A stretch of DNA of 64,000 nucleotides from Microvirga lotononidis. GTDB lineage: Bacteria > Pseudomonadota > Alphaproteobacteria > Rhizobiales > Beijerinckiaceae. The DNA lies in the NCBI RefSeq assembly GCF_034627025.1, contig NZ_CP141048.1:1562001-1626000 (forward strand), in the 5' to 3' direction. Shown piece after piece: positions 39,944-49,844 of the stretch. The notes under the pieces were generated by a model. That model was not told the origin of the DNA, made no database searches, and saw nothing but the letters and a program-made list of their open reading frames with translations. The translations under genes and the position numbers were made by a program. The stretch's first letter is position 1. Each line of letters starts with the position of its first letter.

Positions 39944-41257
39944 TTAATCCTCGTGGATCAGGCTGTGCTGGCGGGTGTCCTTCATGCGCAGGTAGACGAT
40001 GAGGGACAGGCCGACCATGACGGTCACGTACCAGAAGAAGCCGTATTCGATCCCGGCCTGCTTGAACCAGAGCGCCACGTATTCGGCGGTGCCGCCGAAG
40101 ACCGTGTTGGCGATGGCATAGGGAAGCGCCACCCCCAGGGCCCGGATATGGGCCGGGAACATCTCGGCCTTCACCACGGCGTTGATCGACGTGTAGCCGG
40201 TGACGATCACGAGCGCCGCGAGGCACAGGGCGAAGGCCGTATAGGGGTCCTTCGTGCCGGCGAGCGTCGAGAAGATCAGGTAGGTGAACAGCACGCCGAG
40301 GACACCGAAGCCCACCATCAGGGGCTTGCGGCCGATCCTGTCGGACAGGGCGCCCGCCGCCGGCTGGATCACCATGAACACGAACAGGGCCGCCGCCGTG
40401 ATCTGGCTCGCCGCCTCGCGGGAGAAGCCCGAGGTGTTGACCAGGAACTTCTGCAGGTAGGTGGTGTAGGCATAGAAGGCGAGCGTGCCGCCGGCGGTCA
40501 GCGCGATCACCGTGAAGGCCTCGCGCGGATACTTGGTGAAGAGCGCGAGGCCGCTGGAGCGGGGCGCCGTCGCGTCCTTGTCCTGGGCGCCTTGGGCGTT
40601 CTTGTAGGATTCCGTCTCGGCGAGGCCGCGGCGGAGATAGAACACGATCACCGCGAGCACGCCGCCGATGGCGAACGGAATCCGCCAGCCCCAAGCTTCG
40701 AGGCTCTGCTCGGACATGACCTGCTGCAGGATCAGCAGCACGGCGAGCGCCAGGAGCTGGCCCGAGATCAGGGTGACGTACTGGAAGCTGGAGAAGAAGC
40801 CGCGGCGGCTCTTGCCCGCCATCTCGCTCAAGTACGTGGCGCTGGCGCCGTACTCGCCGCCGACGCTGATTCCCTGGAGCAGGCGCGCCAGGACGAGGAC
40901 GATCGGGGCGAACACCCCGATGCTGTCATAGCCCGGCGTGACGGCGATCATGAGCGAGCCCGTGCACATCAGCGTCACGGACAGGGTCAGGCCGGCCTTG
41001 CGGCCCTTGCGGTCCGCATAGATGCCCATGATCCAGGCACCGATCGGGCGCATGAGGAAGCCGACCGCGAAGACCGCGGCGGCGTTCAGGAGCTGGGCGG
41101 TCTGGTCGCCCTTGGGAAAGAAGATGGGGGCGAAATAGAGGGTGAAGGCAGAGTAGACGTACCAATCGTACCACTCGACCATGTTGCCGGCCGATCCGCC
41201 GAGGATCGACTTCAGGCGGCCTTTCTGGTCGGCGGCACTGTTCTTCATCAACATCAT
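39944..41257 (-). CDS. MHS-family major facilitator transporter
   Basis: 437 aa with about 12 hydrophobic segments. Family features are NMVEWYDWYVYSAF near residue 26, the loop 2-3 signature GIYADRKGRKAG near 80, and RLLQGISVGGEYGAS near 125, which match the metabolite:H+ symporter group (alpha-ketoglutarate, citrate, shikimate, proline/betaine carriers). The substrate is not decidable here. ATG 41257, 41254 and 41248 are clustered; the first is given. It is a single gene between rpsA and the DsbA-like isomerase. Confidence 0.9.
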   Translation of the reverse strand: MMLMKNSAADQKGRLKSILGGSAGNMVEWYDWYVYSAFTLYFAPIFFPKGDQTAQLLNAAAVFAVGFLMRPIGAWIMGIYADRKGRKAGLTLSVTLMCTGSLMIAVTPGYDSIGVFAPIVLVLARLLQGISVGGEYGASATYLSEMAGKSRRGFFSSFQYVTLISGQLLALAVLLILQQVMSEQSLEAWGWRIPFAIGGVLAVIVFYLRRGLAETESYKNAQGAQDKDATAPRSSGLALFTKYPREAFTVIALTAGGTLAFYAYTTYLQKFLVNTSGFSREAASQITAAALFVFMVIQPAAGALSDRIGRKPLMVGFGVLGVLFTYLIFSTLAGTKDPYTAFALCLAALVIVTGYTSINAVVKAEMFPAHIRALGVALPYAIANTVFGGTAEYVALWFKQAGIEYGFFWYVTVMVGLSLIVYLRMKDTRQHSLIHED

Positions 41258-41408
41258 GCGACTCGTTTTCCAACGTGGGCATACGCCCCGGGCAAGGGAG
41301 CGCATGGCTTTACAAAAGAGACTGGAAGGATTGTCGGGGCGGCAGCGATTGGCGTGTCACTGCGGCCTTATGAATTTGAACCCGACATAGTACCGCCCCG
41401 CCTCTGGG

Positions 41409-42038
41409 TCAAACCGGCCAGTCCGAGCGCCGGGCCTGAGCGACCGCCCAGCCGAGCGCCTGCTCGAGCCGGTCGTTGCCCCAGAACATCTCCCCGTCCT
41501 CGGTGAAGAAGGTGGGTGCGCCGAAGAGGCCTCGGGACTGCACCTCGTCGCCCATCCGTCGCAGGCGCGTCTTGTTCGCCTCTCCCTCCGCCTCGGAGAG
41601 CACGGTCTCGGGCTCGAGTCCCAGGTCCGTCAGGATGGAAGCCAGCACGGCCGGATCGGCGATGTCGCGGCCTTCGCCGAACTCGGCCGTGTAGACGGCC
41701 TTGGTGAAGGCCGGGGTCCAGCCGGGCTCGACGCCGATGAGCGCAATGCGCGCCGCGAGGAAGCCGTTCTGCGGAAAGGTCTTCGGACGGTAGAAGGGCA
41801 GTCCGAGCCGGGCCGCCTCGCGCTCCATGTCGCGCCACATGTAGCGTCCCTTGACCGGATAGAGCGCGAAGGGCGAGGTCTCCAGCCCCTGGGCCTTGAA
41901 GACCGGGCCGAGCAGGAACGGCCGCCACAGGAGCACGACGCCCGCCTCCGCGGCGGCCTTCTCGATGCGCATGGCCGCGAGATAGGAATAGGTGGAGGCG
42001 AATTCGTACCAGAATTCGAGCTGCGGCTGGCGGATCAT
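41409..42038 (-). CDS. DsbA-family 2-hydroxychromene-2-carboxylate isomerase-like protein
   Basis: 209 aa with a thioredoxin fold of the GST-kappa/HCCA-isomerase type. The N-terminus LEFWYEFASTYSYLAAMRIE has the serine/tyrosine active-site pattern of HCCA isomerases and no CxxC. SRGLFGAPTFFTEDGEMFWGNDRL near residue 170 is the cis-proline region. HCCA isomerases act glutathione-dependently in naphthalene catabolism, but many homologues have unknown roles. The gene stands alone beside argG. Confidence 0.85.
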   Translation of the reverse strand: MIRQPQLEFWYEFASTYSYLAAMRIEKAAAEAGVVLLWRPFLLGPVFKAQGLETSPFALYPVKGRYMWRDMEREAARLGLPFYRPKTFPQNGFLAARIALIGVEPGWTPAFTKAVYTAEFGEGRDIADPAVLASILTDLGLEPETVLSEAEGEANKTRLRRMGDEVQSRGLFGAPTFFTEDGEMFWGNDRLEQALGWAVAQARRSDWPV

Positions 42039-42258
42039 GAGCGTCTCTCGGGACCGGCCCCGGCGACAGGACGCTTCCTGCCTTCTGCGAGCCGCTTCAT
42101 ACCCCGGCTAAAGGCCTACCGCATTCCGCTAAGTTATGGCAGTCCATGGTTTTCCTGCCAGGAATGCAGGAGGGACATGTCGGGCCGATCAAATGCCCGT
42201 TGCGCCCATGGCGCTTCCGTTTTAAGTCGCAGGCACCCTTATCAACGGAACCCTTGCT

Positions 42259-43491
<1,233 letters not shown>

Positions 43492-43528
43492 GAAAGAACA
43501 TTCTCTCTGAGCCCACTCCCACCCTCCA

Positions 43529-43620
43529 CGTCATGGCCGGGCTCGTCCCGGCCATCCCGATCAGGTGAGGCTCGGCGCTTCACACCATCGAGATCACCGG
43601 CACCGGGCCGGCCATGACGT
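43529..43620. repeat. GTCATGGCCGG/CACCGGC-type interspersed palindromic repeat, copy 3
   Basis: It starts CGTCATGGCCGGGCTCGTCCCGGCC and ends GATCACCGGCACCGGGCCGGCCATGACG; both arms form hairpins and the two ends are themselves complementary. It lies between convergent argG and the small membrane protein. Confidence 0.7.
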
Positions 43621-43640
43621 GAGGGTGTGCTGAACGCCCC

Positions 43641-43988
43641 TCACGCCTCTGGCCTGCGAAACACGCCCTGAATCACCGATCCGCGCCCGATCAGTTCGGG
43701 CGGCGGGTTGGTCCAGTCGACCGCCTCGGGCTTGCGGCCGTGCCAGTAGACCATCCAGCGGCCCTGCGCGTCCTGATACACGCCGTAGATCAGGTGGCCG
43801 CGCCACTCGCTGTGACCACGCCACCGGCGGGAGAGTGCGGGGGCGAGATCGCGTAAGCCGCGCATCAGCAGCCATGTGACGCCGATGAGCGTCAGCGGCA
43901 CGGCGACGAGCCACAATCCTTGAATGAACTCGGGCCAGGTGTGGAACTTCGAGAGCCAATCGGCCCCCATGCTGTACGGCTGGTCCAT
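43641..43988 (-). CDS. Hypothetical small membrane protein
   Basis: 115 aa, not recognised. One strong transmembrane helix at residues about 23-43 (IQGLWLVAVPLTLIGVTWLL), then an arginine-rich stretch and a compact C-terminal region rich in Trp, Tyr and Gly (EWRGHLIYGVYQDAQGRW, WHGRKPEAVDWTNPPPE). ATG 43988 has an AGGGAG ribosome-binding site 8 nt upstream. The reading frame stays open into the upstream leader, but codons there have no start context. The preceding 230 bp fold into several hairpins, suggesting post-transcriptional control. Confidence 0.6.
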   Translation of the reverse strand: MDQPYSMGADWLSKFHTWPEFIQGLWLVAVPLTLIGVTWLLMRGLRDLAPALSRRWRGHSEWRGHLIYGVYQDAQGRWMVYWHGRKPEAVDWTNPPPELIGRGSVIQGVFRRPEA

Positions 43989-44011
43989 GGCGGCGACTCC
44001 CTGATTGAAGC

Positions 44012-44240
44012 GACCACCAGCAGGAGTGCTGGTGGTCGGGGAGTAGTAAGACCGCACAGAGACGGCCGCATTGGCCTTTAGGCTTTCGCCCTGGACATGC
44101 GCCAACACCTCCCCGGCCGTAGCTGGGAAGGCATCGTTCACGGTCGATGCCGACCGCACTGTGAGGGGCTTACTAGACCCCAAAACCGGGTGCGCCCGGT
44201 TCCGGCAACGAGGTAACACGCAACGGGGGTGCCGGGTCAA
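44012..44240 (-). other. Hairpin-rich leader or small-RNA candidate upstream of the small membrane protein
   Basis: Four perfect hairpins occur in 230 bp: an 11-bp stem GACCACCAGCA/TGCTGGTGGTC (44012-44037) whose minus-strand loop is CTCC; CGGTCG-atgc-CGACCG (44141-44156); an alternative pairing GGCATCG/CGATGCC that would exclude it (44130-44151); and AACCGGG-tgcg-CCCGGTT (44184-44201). A CUCC loop could pair with a Shine-Dalgarno. Direction is assumed from the downstream gene. Confidence 0.4.
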
Positions 44241-44329
44241 TGGTCTTCGTCTGAGCGTCCAGCCGTTCAGCCCTTTCCATCGTCGTGACCGGCTTTTGCC
44301 AGCCATTCACGTCCTCATTCGCAACCCTT

Positions 44330-44433
44330 CACCTCATCCTGAGGAGGTCGCGGAGCGACCGTCTCGAAGGAGGATCCGGCGCACACTGGACGATCCCTCG
44401 AGACGCAGCTGCGCTGCTCCTCAGGATGAGGTG
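44330..44433. repeat. 104-bp element with perfect 17-bp terminal inverted repeats
   Basis: CACCTCATCCTGAGGAG (44330-44346) is the exact reverse complement of 44417-44433. The interior contains GTCGCGGAGCGAC and a GTCTCGAAGGAGGATC block. It carries no coding capacity. Similar CCTCATCCTGAGGAG units are abundant in Bradyrhizobium-related genomes. Confidence 0.7.
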
Positions 44434-44449
44434 AGAATGTGAAAGCAGG

Positions 44450-44476
44450 ATCACCGGCGCGGGACCGGTGATGACG
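44450..44476. repeat. Partial palindromic repeat (half copy)
   Basis: GATCACCGGCGCGGGACCGGTGATGACG is the right-hand half of the repeat family at 43529 and abuts the 104-bp element. Confidence 0.55.
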
Positions 44477-44526
44477 ACGAGCGTGAATGTCCGGTCCAAT
44501 TCTCAGGATGGCTGCAAGCTTTCCGC

Positions 44527-46416
44527 TCAATGCGATGAAGCCCGTTCCTGCGCATCGGTCGCATCAATCAGCGGAATGTCCATCTCGCACACGACTCCGG
44601 TGGGTGCGTAGGTCAGCTGAACATCGCCGCCGACATCGGTCGACAGGCTTCGCTCGATCAGCCGCGTGCCGAACCCCCGGCGGGTCGGTGCGGTCACGGG
44701 CGGGCCGCCCTTTTCCTGCCATCTCAATACCAGACGCGGCTCGGCGCCCGGCGCGAGCGTCCAGGTGATGACGACGCATCCTGATGGCACGGAGAGCGCG
44801 CCGTATTTCGCGGCGTTCGTCGCAAGTTCGTGGATGGCCATCGCGATGGCGAGAGCCGTCCGCGGGATGAGGCGAAGGTGCTCGCCCTCGATCTCGAAAT
44901 GTTTCGTCTTCTGCCGAAGATAGGGCTCGACCACCTCGTCGATGATCTCTCGCAGTTCGGCGCCTTCCCAGTTCTCGCGCGTGAGAACGTCATGGGCGCG
45001 CGCCAGGGCGAACAGGCGATCCTCGAAGGCCTGGAACTTGTGCCGGCTCTCGTCGTCCAGCTGCCGAAGGCTTTGGGCCGCCATCGACTGAACGATGGCC
45101 AGCGTGTTCTTCACCCGGTGGTTCAGCTCGTTGATCAGAAGCTCGCGGTGCTCCTCGATCCGCTTGCGGTCGGTGATGTCGAGCACCGATCCGACATAGC
45201 CGAGGAAGGCGCCGTCTTCGCCGAAGCGCGGCGCAGCCGCATCGATGGCCCACCGGTAGGTCCCGTCCACGCGGCGCAGCCGGTACTCCAGCCGGAAGGC
45301 CTCCCGCTTGGCGTTGGCCTCCAGGAACACCTTGCCCGACCAATCGCGATCCTCGGGGTGGACGGCGTCCAGCCAGCCGAAGCCGAGACCTGTCTCCGGC
45401 GTCTGTCCGGTGAATTCGTACCAGGAACGGGACAGGTAGGAACTGCTTCCGTCCGGCTCCGTCACCCAGATCATGACGGGAGCATTGTCGGCGAGGTTGC
45501 GGAACCGCGCTTCGCTCTCGCGCAGGCTCTCCTCCGCCTGGACCCGCTCGGTGACGTCGTAGCCCTCGGCGAAGATGCCGGTGACATCGCCCGTGCGGTC
45601 CGTGATCGGCTGGTAGACGAGGTCGACGAACCGGTCTTCAACGCTACTCCCCGGTTCCCGCTGAAGCCTGACCCGGAGGCTGCGCCCGACGAAGGGTTCG
45701 CCCGTCGCATAGACCTTATCGAGCAGCTCGAAGAATCCTTGGCCCTCGATCTCGGGCAGGACGTCCCTGACGGTCTTTCCCAGAATGTCCCGGCGGTGTC
45801 CCACGAGCTGGAGATAGGCGTCGTTCGCCAGCTCGAAGACATGATCACGGCCGCTCAGCATCGCCATGAAACCGGGAGCCTGCCGGAAGAGTTCGCGAAG
45901 CCGGTCCTGCTCCGCTTTCAGCGACGCCCGGGATTTCACCTCCTGGGTCGTTTCCGTGCAGGCACAGAACATGCCGCCGATGCCTCCCGTTTCGTCGCGT
46001 ACGGGCGAGTAGGAGAAGGTGTACCACGTGTCTTCCGGATAGCCGTTGCGCTCCATCACGAGGTGCATGTCCTCGTGATAGGTCGCCTCCCCGGCCAGCG
46101 CCTTCGTCACCAGGGGCTCGATATCGGACCAGATCTCCGACCAGACATCCACGAAGGGAAGTCCGAGGGCATGCGGGTGCTTCGCGCCGAAGATCGGCCG
46201 ATAACCATCGTTGTAAAGGAAGGCGAGCCGAGGACCCCAGGCGACGAACATGGGGAACTTGGAGGTAAGCATCAGGCTCACCACGGTTCGCAGGCTCTGC
46301 GGCCAGTCTTCCGGACGACCGAGCGGCGACGTGGACCAGTCGTGGGCGCGCATGAGCGCACCCATTTCACCGCCCCCGCTCAGGAAATCGAGGCCGGGAG
46401 CGAACTTACGATGCAT
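44527..46416 (-). CDS. PAS-domain sensor histidine kinase, HWE family
   Basis: 629 aa, soluble (no membrane segment). Three PAS-like regions lie at about residues 20-165, 175-300 and 310-435, with PAC motifs ending FAEGYDVTERV and YVGSVLDITDRK. The kinase domain has the HWE/HisKA_2 H-box INELNHRVKNTLAIVQSMA near residue 440 and N-box MAIHELATNAAKYGALS near 550. HWE kinases in Alphaproteobacteria often feed the general stress response or light sensing; no cysteine-containing LOV motif (NCRFL) is seen. There is no response regulator next door. ATG 46416 (MHRKFAPG) is chosen over an upstream ATG at 46521. Confidence 0.9.
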   Translation of the reverse strand: MHRKFAPGLDFLSGGGEMGALMRAHDWSTSPLGRPEDWPQSLRTVVSLMLTSKFPMFVAWGPRLAFLYNDGYRPIFGAKHPHALGLPFVDVWSEIWSDIEPLVTKALAGEATYHEDMHLVMERNGYPEDTWYTFSYSPVRDETGGIGGMFCACTETTQEVKSRASLKAEQDRLRELFRQAPGFMAMLSGRDHVFELANDAYLQLVGHRRDILGKTVRDVLPEIEGQGFFELLDKVYATGEPFVGRSLRVRLQREPGSSVEDRFVDLVYQPITDRTGDVTGIFAEGYDVTERVQAEESLRESEARFRNLADNAPVMIWVTEPDGSSSYLSRSWYEFTGQTPETGLGFGWLDAVHPEDRDWSGKVFLEANAKREAFRLEYRLRRVDGTYRWAIDAAAPRFGEDGAFLGYVGSVLDITDRKRIEEHRELLINELNHRVKNTLAIVQSMAAQSLRQLDDESRHKFQAFEDRLFALARAHDVLTRENWEGAELREIIDEVVEPYLRQKTKHFEIEGEHLRLIPRTALAIAMAIHELATNAAKYGALSVPSGCVVITWTLAPGAEPRLVLRWQEKGGPPVTAPTRRGFGTRLIERSLSTDVGGDVQLTYAPTGVVCEMDIPLIDATDAQERASSH

Positions 46417-46629
46417 GGGGACCGCCTGCCGGAGAGGGCTTTGTCTTGCGTTGCGGGTGAGGGAGGCGACAGGCGATCGCGCGCGGAGCCGACCGATCAT
46501 TGCCGGTGCCATACGCTTCAACCTTGGCCGCGGCGACGATGGCGAGCGGGCGGGTGCGGGATCTGGTCAAGGTTGTTCTGGCTGACATGCCGACTTTCGG
46601 AAGGCCGAAGAATGTTGTCCATGTAGACT

Positions 46630-46653
46630 AACGCCAGGTTACTTCAATGTTCC
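46630..46653 (-). promoter_or_regulatory. Candidate EcfG (general stress response) promoter for the HWE kinase
   Basis: The minus strand has GGAAC (46653-46649) and CGTT (46633-46630) separated by 15 nt, resembling the GGAAC-N16/17-CGTT consensus with a spacer one base short. The kinase start is about 210 bp downstream. Confidence 0.3.
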
Positions 46654-46750
46654 TCTGCATCGGCGAGATGGCGCACCCTCGGGCTTTTTCCGGCGAGGAT
46701 GCGCGCGATATGCCGTGCCTCCCCGTCATGGCCGGGGACGACACCCTTGA

Positions 46751-46996
46751 CGTCATGGCCGGGCCTGTCCCGGCCATCCCGATACGGTGAAGCGCGGCCC
46801 GGTGTCATTCCCGGCCGGAGGGCAGCGGAGGGGAAGGGAATCCACTCACACCCTCTGCGCCCTTGATCCCCTTCCCTCGCTATGCTCGCCGGGGATGACA
46901 CGGGCCCGTCATGGCCGGGCTCGTCCCGGCCATCTCGATTGTGTGAAGCGCTGTGCCTTCCAATCGGGATCACCGGCACAAGGCCGGTGATGACGT
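46751..46996. repeat. Interspersed palindromic repeats, one half copy and one full copy
   Basis: A half copy (46751-46797, CGTCATGGCCGGGCCTGTCCCGGCC then GTGAAGCGCGG) and a full copy (46907-46996, ending GATCACCGGCACAAGGCCGGTGATGACG) lie in tandem. The open frames crossing them encode only repeat-derived GRDEPGHD-like peptides and are not genes. Confidence 0.65.
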
Positions 46997-47038
46997 GGAG
47001 GGTGTGGGAATCGTGATGTTATGTTCTCACTTTGTTCT

Positions 47039-47067
47039 TGACAGGGGGATGAACCTTGGCTATATCG
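47039..47067 (+). promoter_or_regulatory. Near-consensus sigma70 promoter of the structured RNA
   Basis: TTGACA (47039-47044), 17-nt spacer, TATATC (47062-47067). This is one of the two best housekeeping promoters in the window, and it fires into a stretch without a protein gene. Confidence 0.75.
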
Positions 47068-47073
47068 TTGCAC

Positions 47074-47235
47074 AGCCTGATCCGACGAGGGGCGCGCTTC
47101 GCGAGGCGTCGCACGGTGTGGGATCCGGCACGGTCCTGTCCGCCGGTCACGCAGCCGGCGGCAGGAGGCCCTTGGCAGCCCTGTGCTGGTCCAAGTTTAA
47201 ACGCCTAAAAGAACCGTGCGCGAAGCGGCCTTCCG
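47074..47235 (+). ncRNA. Structured small RNA, possible 6S RNA
   Basis: The region downstream of the 47039 promoter folds into one long rod. The closing stem is CGCTTCG (47096-47102) with CGAAGCG (47222-47228), then CGCACGGT (47111-47118) with ACCGTGCG (47214-47221); the inner stem is CCGGCAC (47126-47132) with GTGCTGG (47184-47190); the apical stem is CCTG-t-CCGCCGG (47136-47147) with CCGGCGG-CAGG (47156-47166). An unpaired AGTTTAAACGCCTAAAAGA (47195-47213) lies opposite the 5' side as a bubble. Size, rod shape with central bubble and GCCTAAAA motif resemble 6S RNA, the growth-phase regulator that mimics open promoter DNA. Identity is inferred, and the ends are approximate. Confidence 0.5.
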
Positions 47236-47485
47236 GCTCTTCCAGCTAATCTCCATAAGCGAGCCGGACGGCCCGTCGCGCCACCCTCGACTGCCTTCAG
47301 CTCAGGGCTCCCAAGCCCTGGGCCTCAAGGTGCTGCCCACGCTCCTGCCCAGAAACGCGCCACCGTGCCCTATTGCCGCCGCTCTCTTATCATTATATTG
47401 CAGCGCATCAGATTTCCGCCCGGTACGAGCCAGGGGCGCGGCCAAGCTTGCCGCGTGCCGGGCCGCTTTGCTTTGAAAGACCCCC

Positions 47486-49312
47486 ATGAAACTACGCAAT
47501 ATCGCCATCATTGCCCACGTCGACCACGGCAAGACGACCCTCGTCGACAAGCTCCTCCAGCAGTCGGGCAGCTTCCGTGAGAACCAGCGCGTGGAAGAGC
47601 GCGCCATGGATTCGAACGACCTGGAAAAGGAGCGCGGCATCACGATTCTCGCCAAGGCCACCTCGGTGGTCTGGAAGGATACCCGCATCAACATCGTCGA
47701 TACGCCGGGCCACGCCGATTTCGGCGGCGAGGTGGAGCGCATCCTGAGCATGGTCGACGGCGCCATCGTGCTCGTGGACGCGGCCGAAGGCCCGATGCCC
47801 CAGACCAAGTTCGTGGTCTCAAAGGCCCTCAAGATCGGCCTTCGCCCCATCGTGGCCATCAACAAGATCGACCGTCCCGATGCCCGCCACCAGGAGGTCA
47901 TCAACGAGGTGTTCGACCTGTTCGCGGCGCTCGACGCCACCGACGAGCAGCTCGACTTCCCGATCCTCTACGGATCCGGCCGCAACGGCTGGATGGCGAA
48001 GTCGCCGGAAGGCCCGAGCGACCAGGGCCTTGCCCCGCTCTTCGACCTCGTGCTCGATCACGTGCCCCCGGCGAAGACCGAGGAAGGCCCGTTCCGCATG
48101 CTCGGCACCCTGCTCGAGGCCAACCCCTTCCTGGGCCGCATCGTCACCGGCCGCATCGCTTCGGGCACGGTGAAGCCGAACCAGTCGATCAAGGTGCTCG
48201 ACCGTGAAGGCAACGTGGTCGAGACCGGCCGCGTGTCCAAGATCCTGGCCTTCCGTGGTCTGGAGCGTCAGCCGATCGAGGTCGGCGAGGCCGGCGACAT
48301 CGTGTCCATCGCGGGCCTCGTGAAGGGCTCGGTGGCCGACACCTTCTGCGCGCCCGAGAACGACACCCCGATCCAGGCGCAGCCCATCGATCCGCCGACC
48401 GTGACCATGTCGTTCATCGTCAACGACTCACCGCTCGCGGGCACCGAGGGCGACAAGGTGACGAGCCGCATGATCCGCGACCGCCTGTTCAAGGAAGCGG
48501 AAGGCAACGTGACCCTCAAGATCGAGGAAGCGGCCGACAAGGATTCGTTCTACGTCTCCGGCCGTGGCGAATTGCAGCTCGCGATCCTCATCGAGACCAT
48601 GCGCCGCGAAGGCTTCGAGCTCGCCGTGTCGCGTCCCCGCGTGGTGTTCGAGAAGGACGAGAACGGCCAGCTCCTCGAGCCGATCGAGGAAGTGGTCATC
48701 GACGTGGACGAGGAGCATTCCGGCGTCGTCGTGCAGAAGATGTCCGAGCGCCGCGCCGAGATGGTCGAGATGAAGCCGTCGGGCGGCAACCGCCAGCGCC
48801 TCGTGTTCTACGCTCCGACCCGCGGCCTCATCGGCTACCAGAGCGAGCTTCTGACCGACACGCGCGGCACCGCCATCATGAACCGCCTGTTCCACGCCTA
48901 CGAGCCCTACAAGGGTGAGATCGCGGGACGGCGCAACGGCGTGCTGATCTCCAACGACGCGGGCGAGGCCGTGGCCTACGCCCTGTGGAACCTGGAAGAT
49001 CGCGGCCCGATGATGATCGAGCCCGGCTGGAAGGTGTATCAGGGCATGATCGTCGGCGAGCACAACCGCGAGAACGATCTCGAAGTGAACGTGCTGAAGG
49101 GCAAGAAGCTCACCAACATCCGCACGACCTCGAAGGATGAAGCCGTGCGCCTGACGCCGCCGATCCGCATGACCCTCGAGCGATCGCTCGCCTGGATCGA
49201 GGACGACGAGCTCGTCGAGGTGACGCCGAAGTCGATCCGCATCCGCAAGGCGATCCTCGACCCGAACGACCGCAAGCGCGCCGAGAAGCAGAAGGAAGCG
49301 CTGAGCGCTTAA
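47486..49312 (+). CDS. typA: Translational GTPase TypA/BipA
   Basis: 608 aa. G1 AHVDHGKTT is near residue 10, G2 GITI near 54, G3 [11 protein letters not shown] near 73, and NKID near 128; EF-G-like domains III and V and the TypA-specific C-terminal domain ([18 protein letters not shown] near 510) follow. It aids ribosome assembly and stress or cold growth. The leader contains a perfect 7-bp hairpin CAGGGCT-ccca-AGCCCTG (47304-47321) and a TATATT near 47394 that may be the -10 of its own promoter. Confidence 0.97.
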   Translation: MKLRNIAIIAHVDHGKTTLVDKLLQQSGSFRENQRVEERAMDSNDLEKERGITILAKATSVVWKDTRINIVDTPGHADFGGEVERILSMVDGAIVLVDAAEGPMPQTKFVVSKALKIGLRPIVAINKIDRPDARHQEVINEVFDLFAALDATDEQLDFPILYGSGRNGWMAKSPEGPSDQGLAPLFDLVLDHVPPAKTEEGPFRMLGTLLEANPFLGRIVTGRIASGTVKPNQSIKVLDREGNVVETGRVSKILAFRGLERQPIEVGEAGDIVSIAGLVKGSVADTFCAPENDTPIQAQPIDPPTVTMSFIVNDSPLAGTEGDKVTSRMIRDRLFKEAEGNVTLKIEEAADKDSFYVSGRGELQLAILIETMRREGFELAVSRPRVVFEKDENGQLLEPIEEVVIDVDEEHSGVVVQKMSERRAEMVEMKPSGGNRQRLVFYAPTRGLIGYQSELLTDTRGTAIMNRLFHAYEPYKGEIAGRRNGVLISNDAGEAVAYALWNLEDRGPMMIEPGWKVYQGMIVGEHNRENDLEVNVLKGKKLTNIRTTSKDEAVRLTPPIRMTLERSLAWIEDDELVEVTPKSIRIRKAILDPNDRKRAEKQKEALSA

Positions 49313-49337
49313 GGACGCAACGCGTCGAGCAAAATCG

Positions 49338-49366
49338 AAAGGCCGCCTCCAGGGCGGCCTTTTTCT
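49338..49366 (+). terminator. Rho-independent terminator of typA
   Basis: The stem AAAGGCCGCC-tccag-GGCGGCCTTTTTC lies 25 bp after the typA stop. Confidence 0.93.
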
Positions 49367-49421
49367 TTGACATCACTCCGTCGTCACCGGCCAGGGCCGG
49401 CCGTGATGCGAAGGGCCGGGC

Positions 49422-49589
49422 TTACCCTTCCGCCTTGCTGCCCTGCCCCTTCTTGGCGCCCTCGCCCATCGGGTTCGTGGAATCCTCGCCCGAGGCGTCG
49501 GGGTTCTCGCGCCCCTGCGGGGTCAGCCGGGGCGCACTGATGTCCTCTTCCGTCGCTTGACCGGGCTTCTTGCTTTCCGGCTGAGCCAT
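49422..49589 (-). CDS. Small hydrophilic protein, 55 aa
   Basis: Not recognised. MAQPESKKPG...SKAEG, 55 residues with no Cys, Trp, Tyr, Phe, His or Val; rich in Gly, Glu, Lys, Pro, Ser and Asp. It is predicted to be disordered. ATG 49589 has an AAGGAGA ribosome-binding site at ideal spacing, which argues that it is translated. It is the last of three similar small genes and may be a hydrophilin-type stress protein; that role is inference. Confidence 0.6.
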   Translation of the reverse strand: MAQPESKKPGQATEEDISAPRLTPQGRENPDASGEDSTNPMGEGAKKGQGSKAEG

Positions 49590-49610
49590 GCTCGTCTCCT
49601 TTCGCGATCG

Positions 49611-49832
49611 TTATGAACTCGTCGAGTCCGTGGCATCGTGGTCGCCCGATTCCGGCAACGAGCCGGTTCCGGGCGTCGCATCGGGATTGGTCAGATCCGG
49701 CTTGTCGTGCGGCCCTGCGGCCGGAACCTTGCCGCCGGACGGTTTGTCGGAACCGGATTGCGGAGCCTGCCTCGTGGAGGCGGCGTCCTTCGCCGTATCC
49801 TCGGTGTGGTTGCCGTAGCCTGCGTTGCCCAT
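49611..49832 (-). CDS. Small hydrophilic protein, 73 aa
   Basis: Not recognised. 73 aa starting MGNAGYGNHTEDTAKDAAST, dominated by Gly, Asp, Ser, Pro, Thr and Ala, with no Cys, Trp or Phe and a single Tyr. A GAGGAAG ribosome-binding site precedes ATG 49832. It lies 12 bp after the 118-aa gene and 21 bp before the 55-aa gene, so the three are probably one transcript. Confidence 0.6.
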   Translation of the reverse strand: MGNAGYGNHTEDTAKDAASTRQAPQSGSDKPSGGKVPAAGPHDKPDLTNPDATPGTGSLPESGDHDATDSTSS

Positions 49833-49844
49833 GGCCGTGCTTCC

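Noticed and set aside
43989..44306. N-terminal extension of the small membrane protein (221 codons in total)
   Set aside because: The extension covers hairpin-rich sequence, has no ribosome-binding site at its start, and ATG 43988 has a good one.
46644..46990. Open frames with GRDEPGHD-like sequence between the HWE kinase and typA
   Set aside because: They are translations of interspersed palindromic repeats; the same peptides arise at every copy.
47074..47240. Two-piece tmRNA, SRP RNA or RNase P RNA
   Set aside because: No tag-peptide frame, no tRNA-like T-loop with CCA, no GGAAGCAGCC SRP loop and no RNase P core motif; a 6S-like rod fits better.
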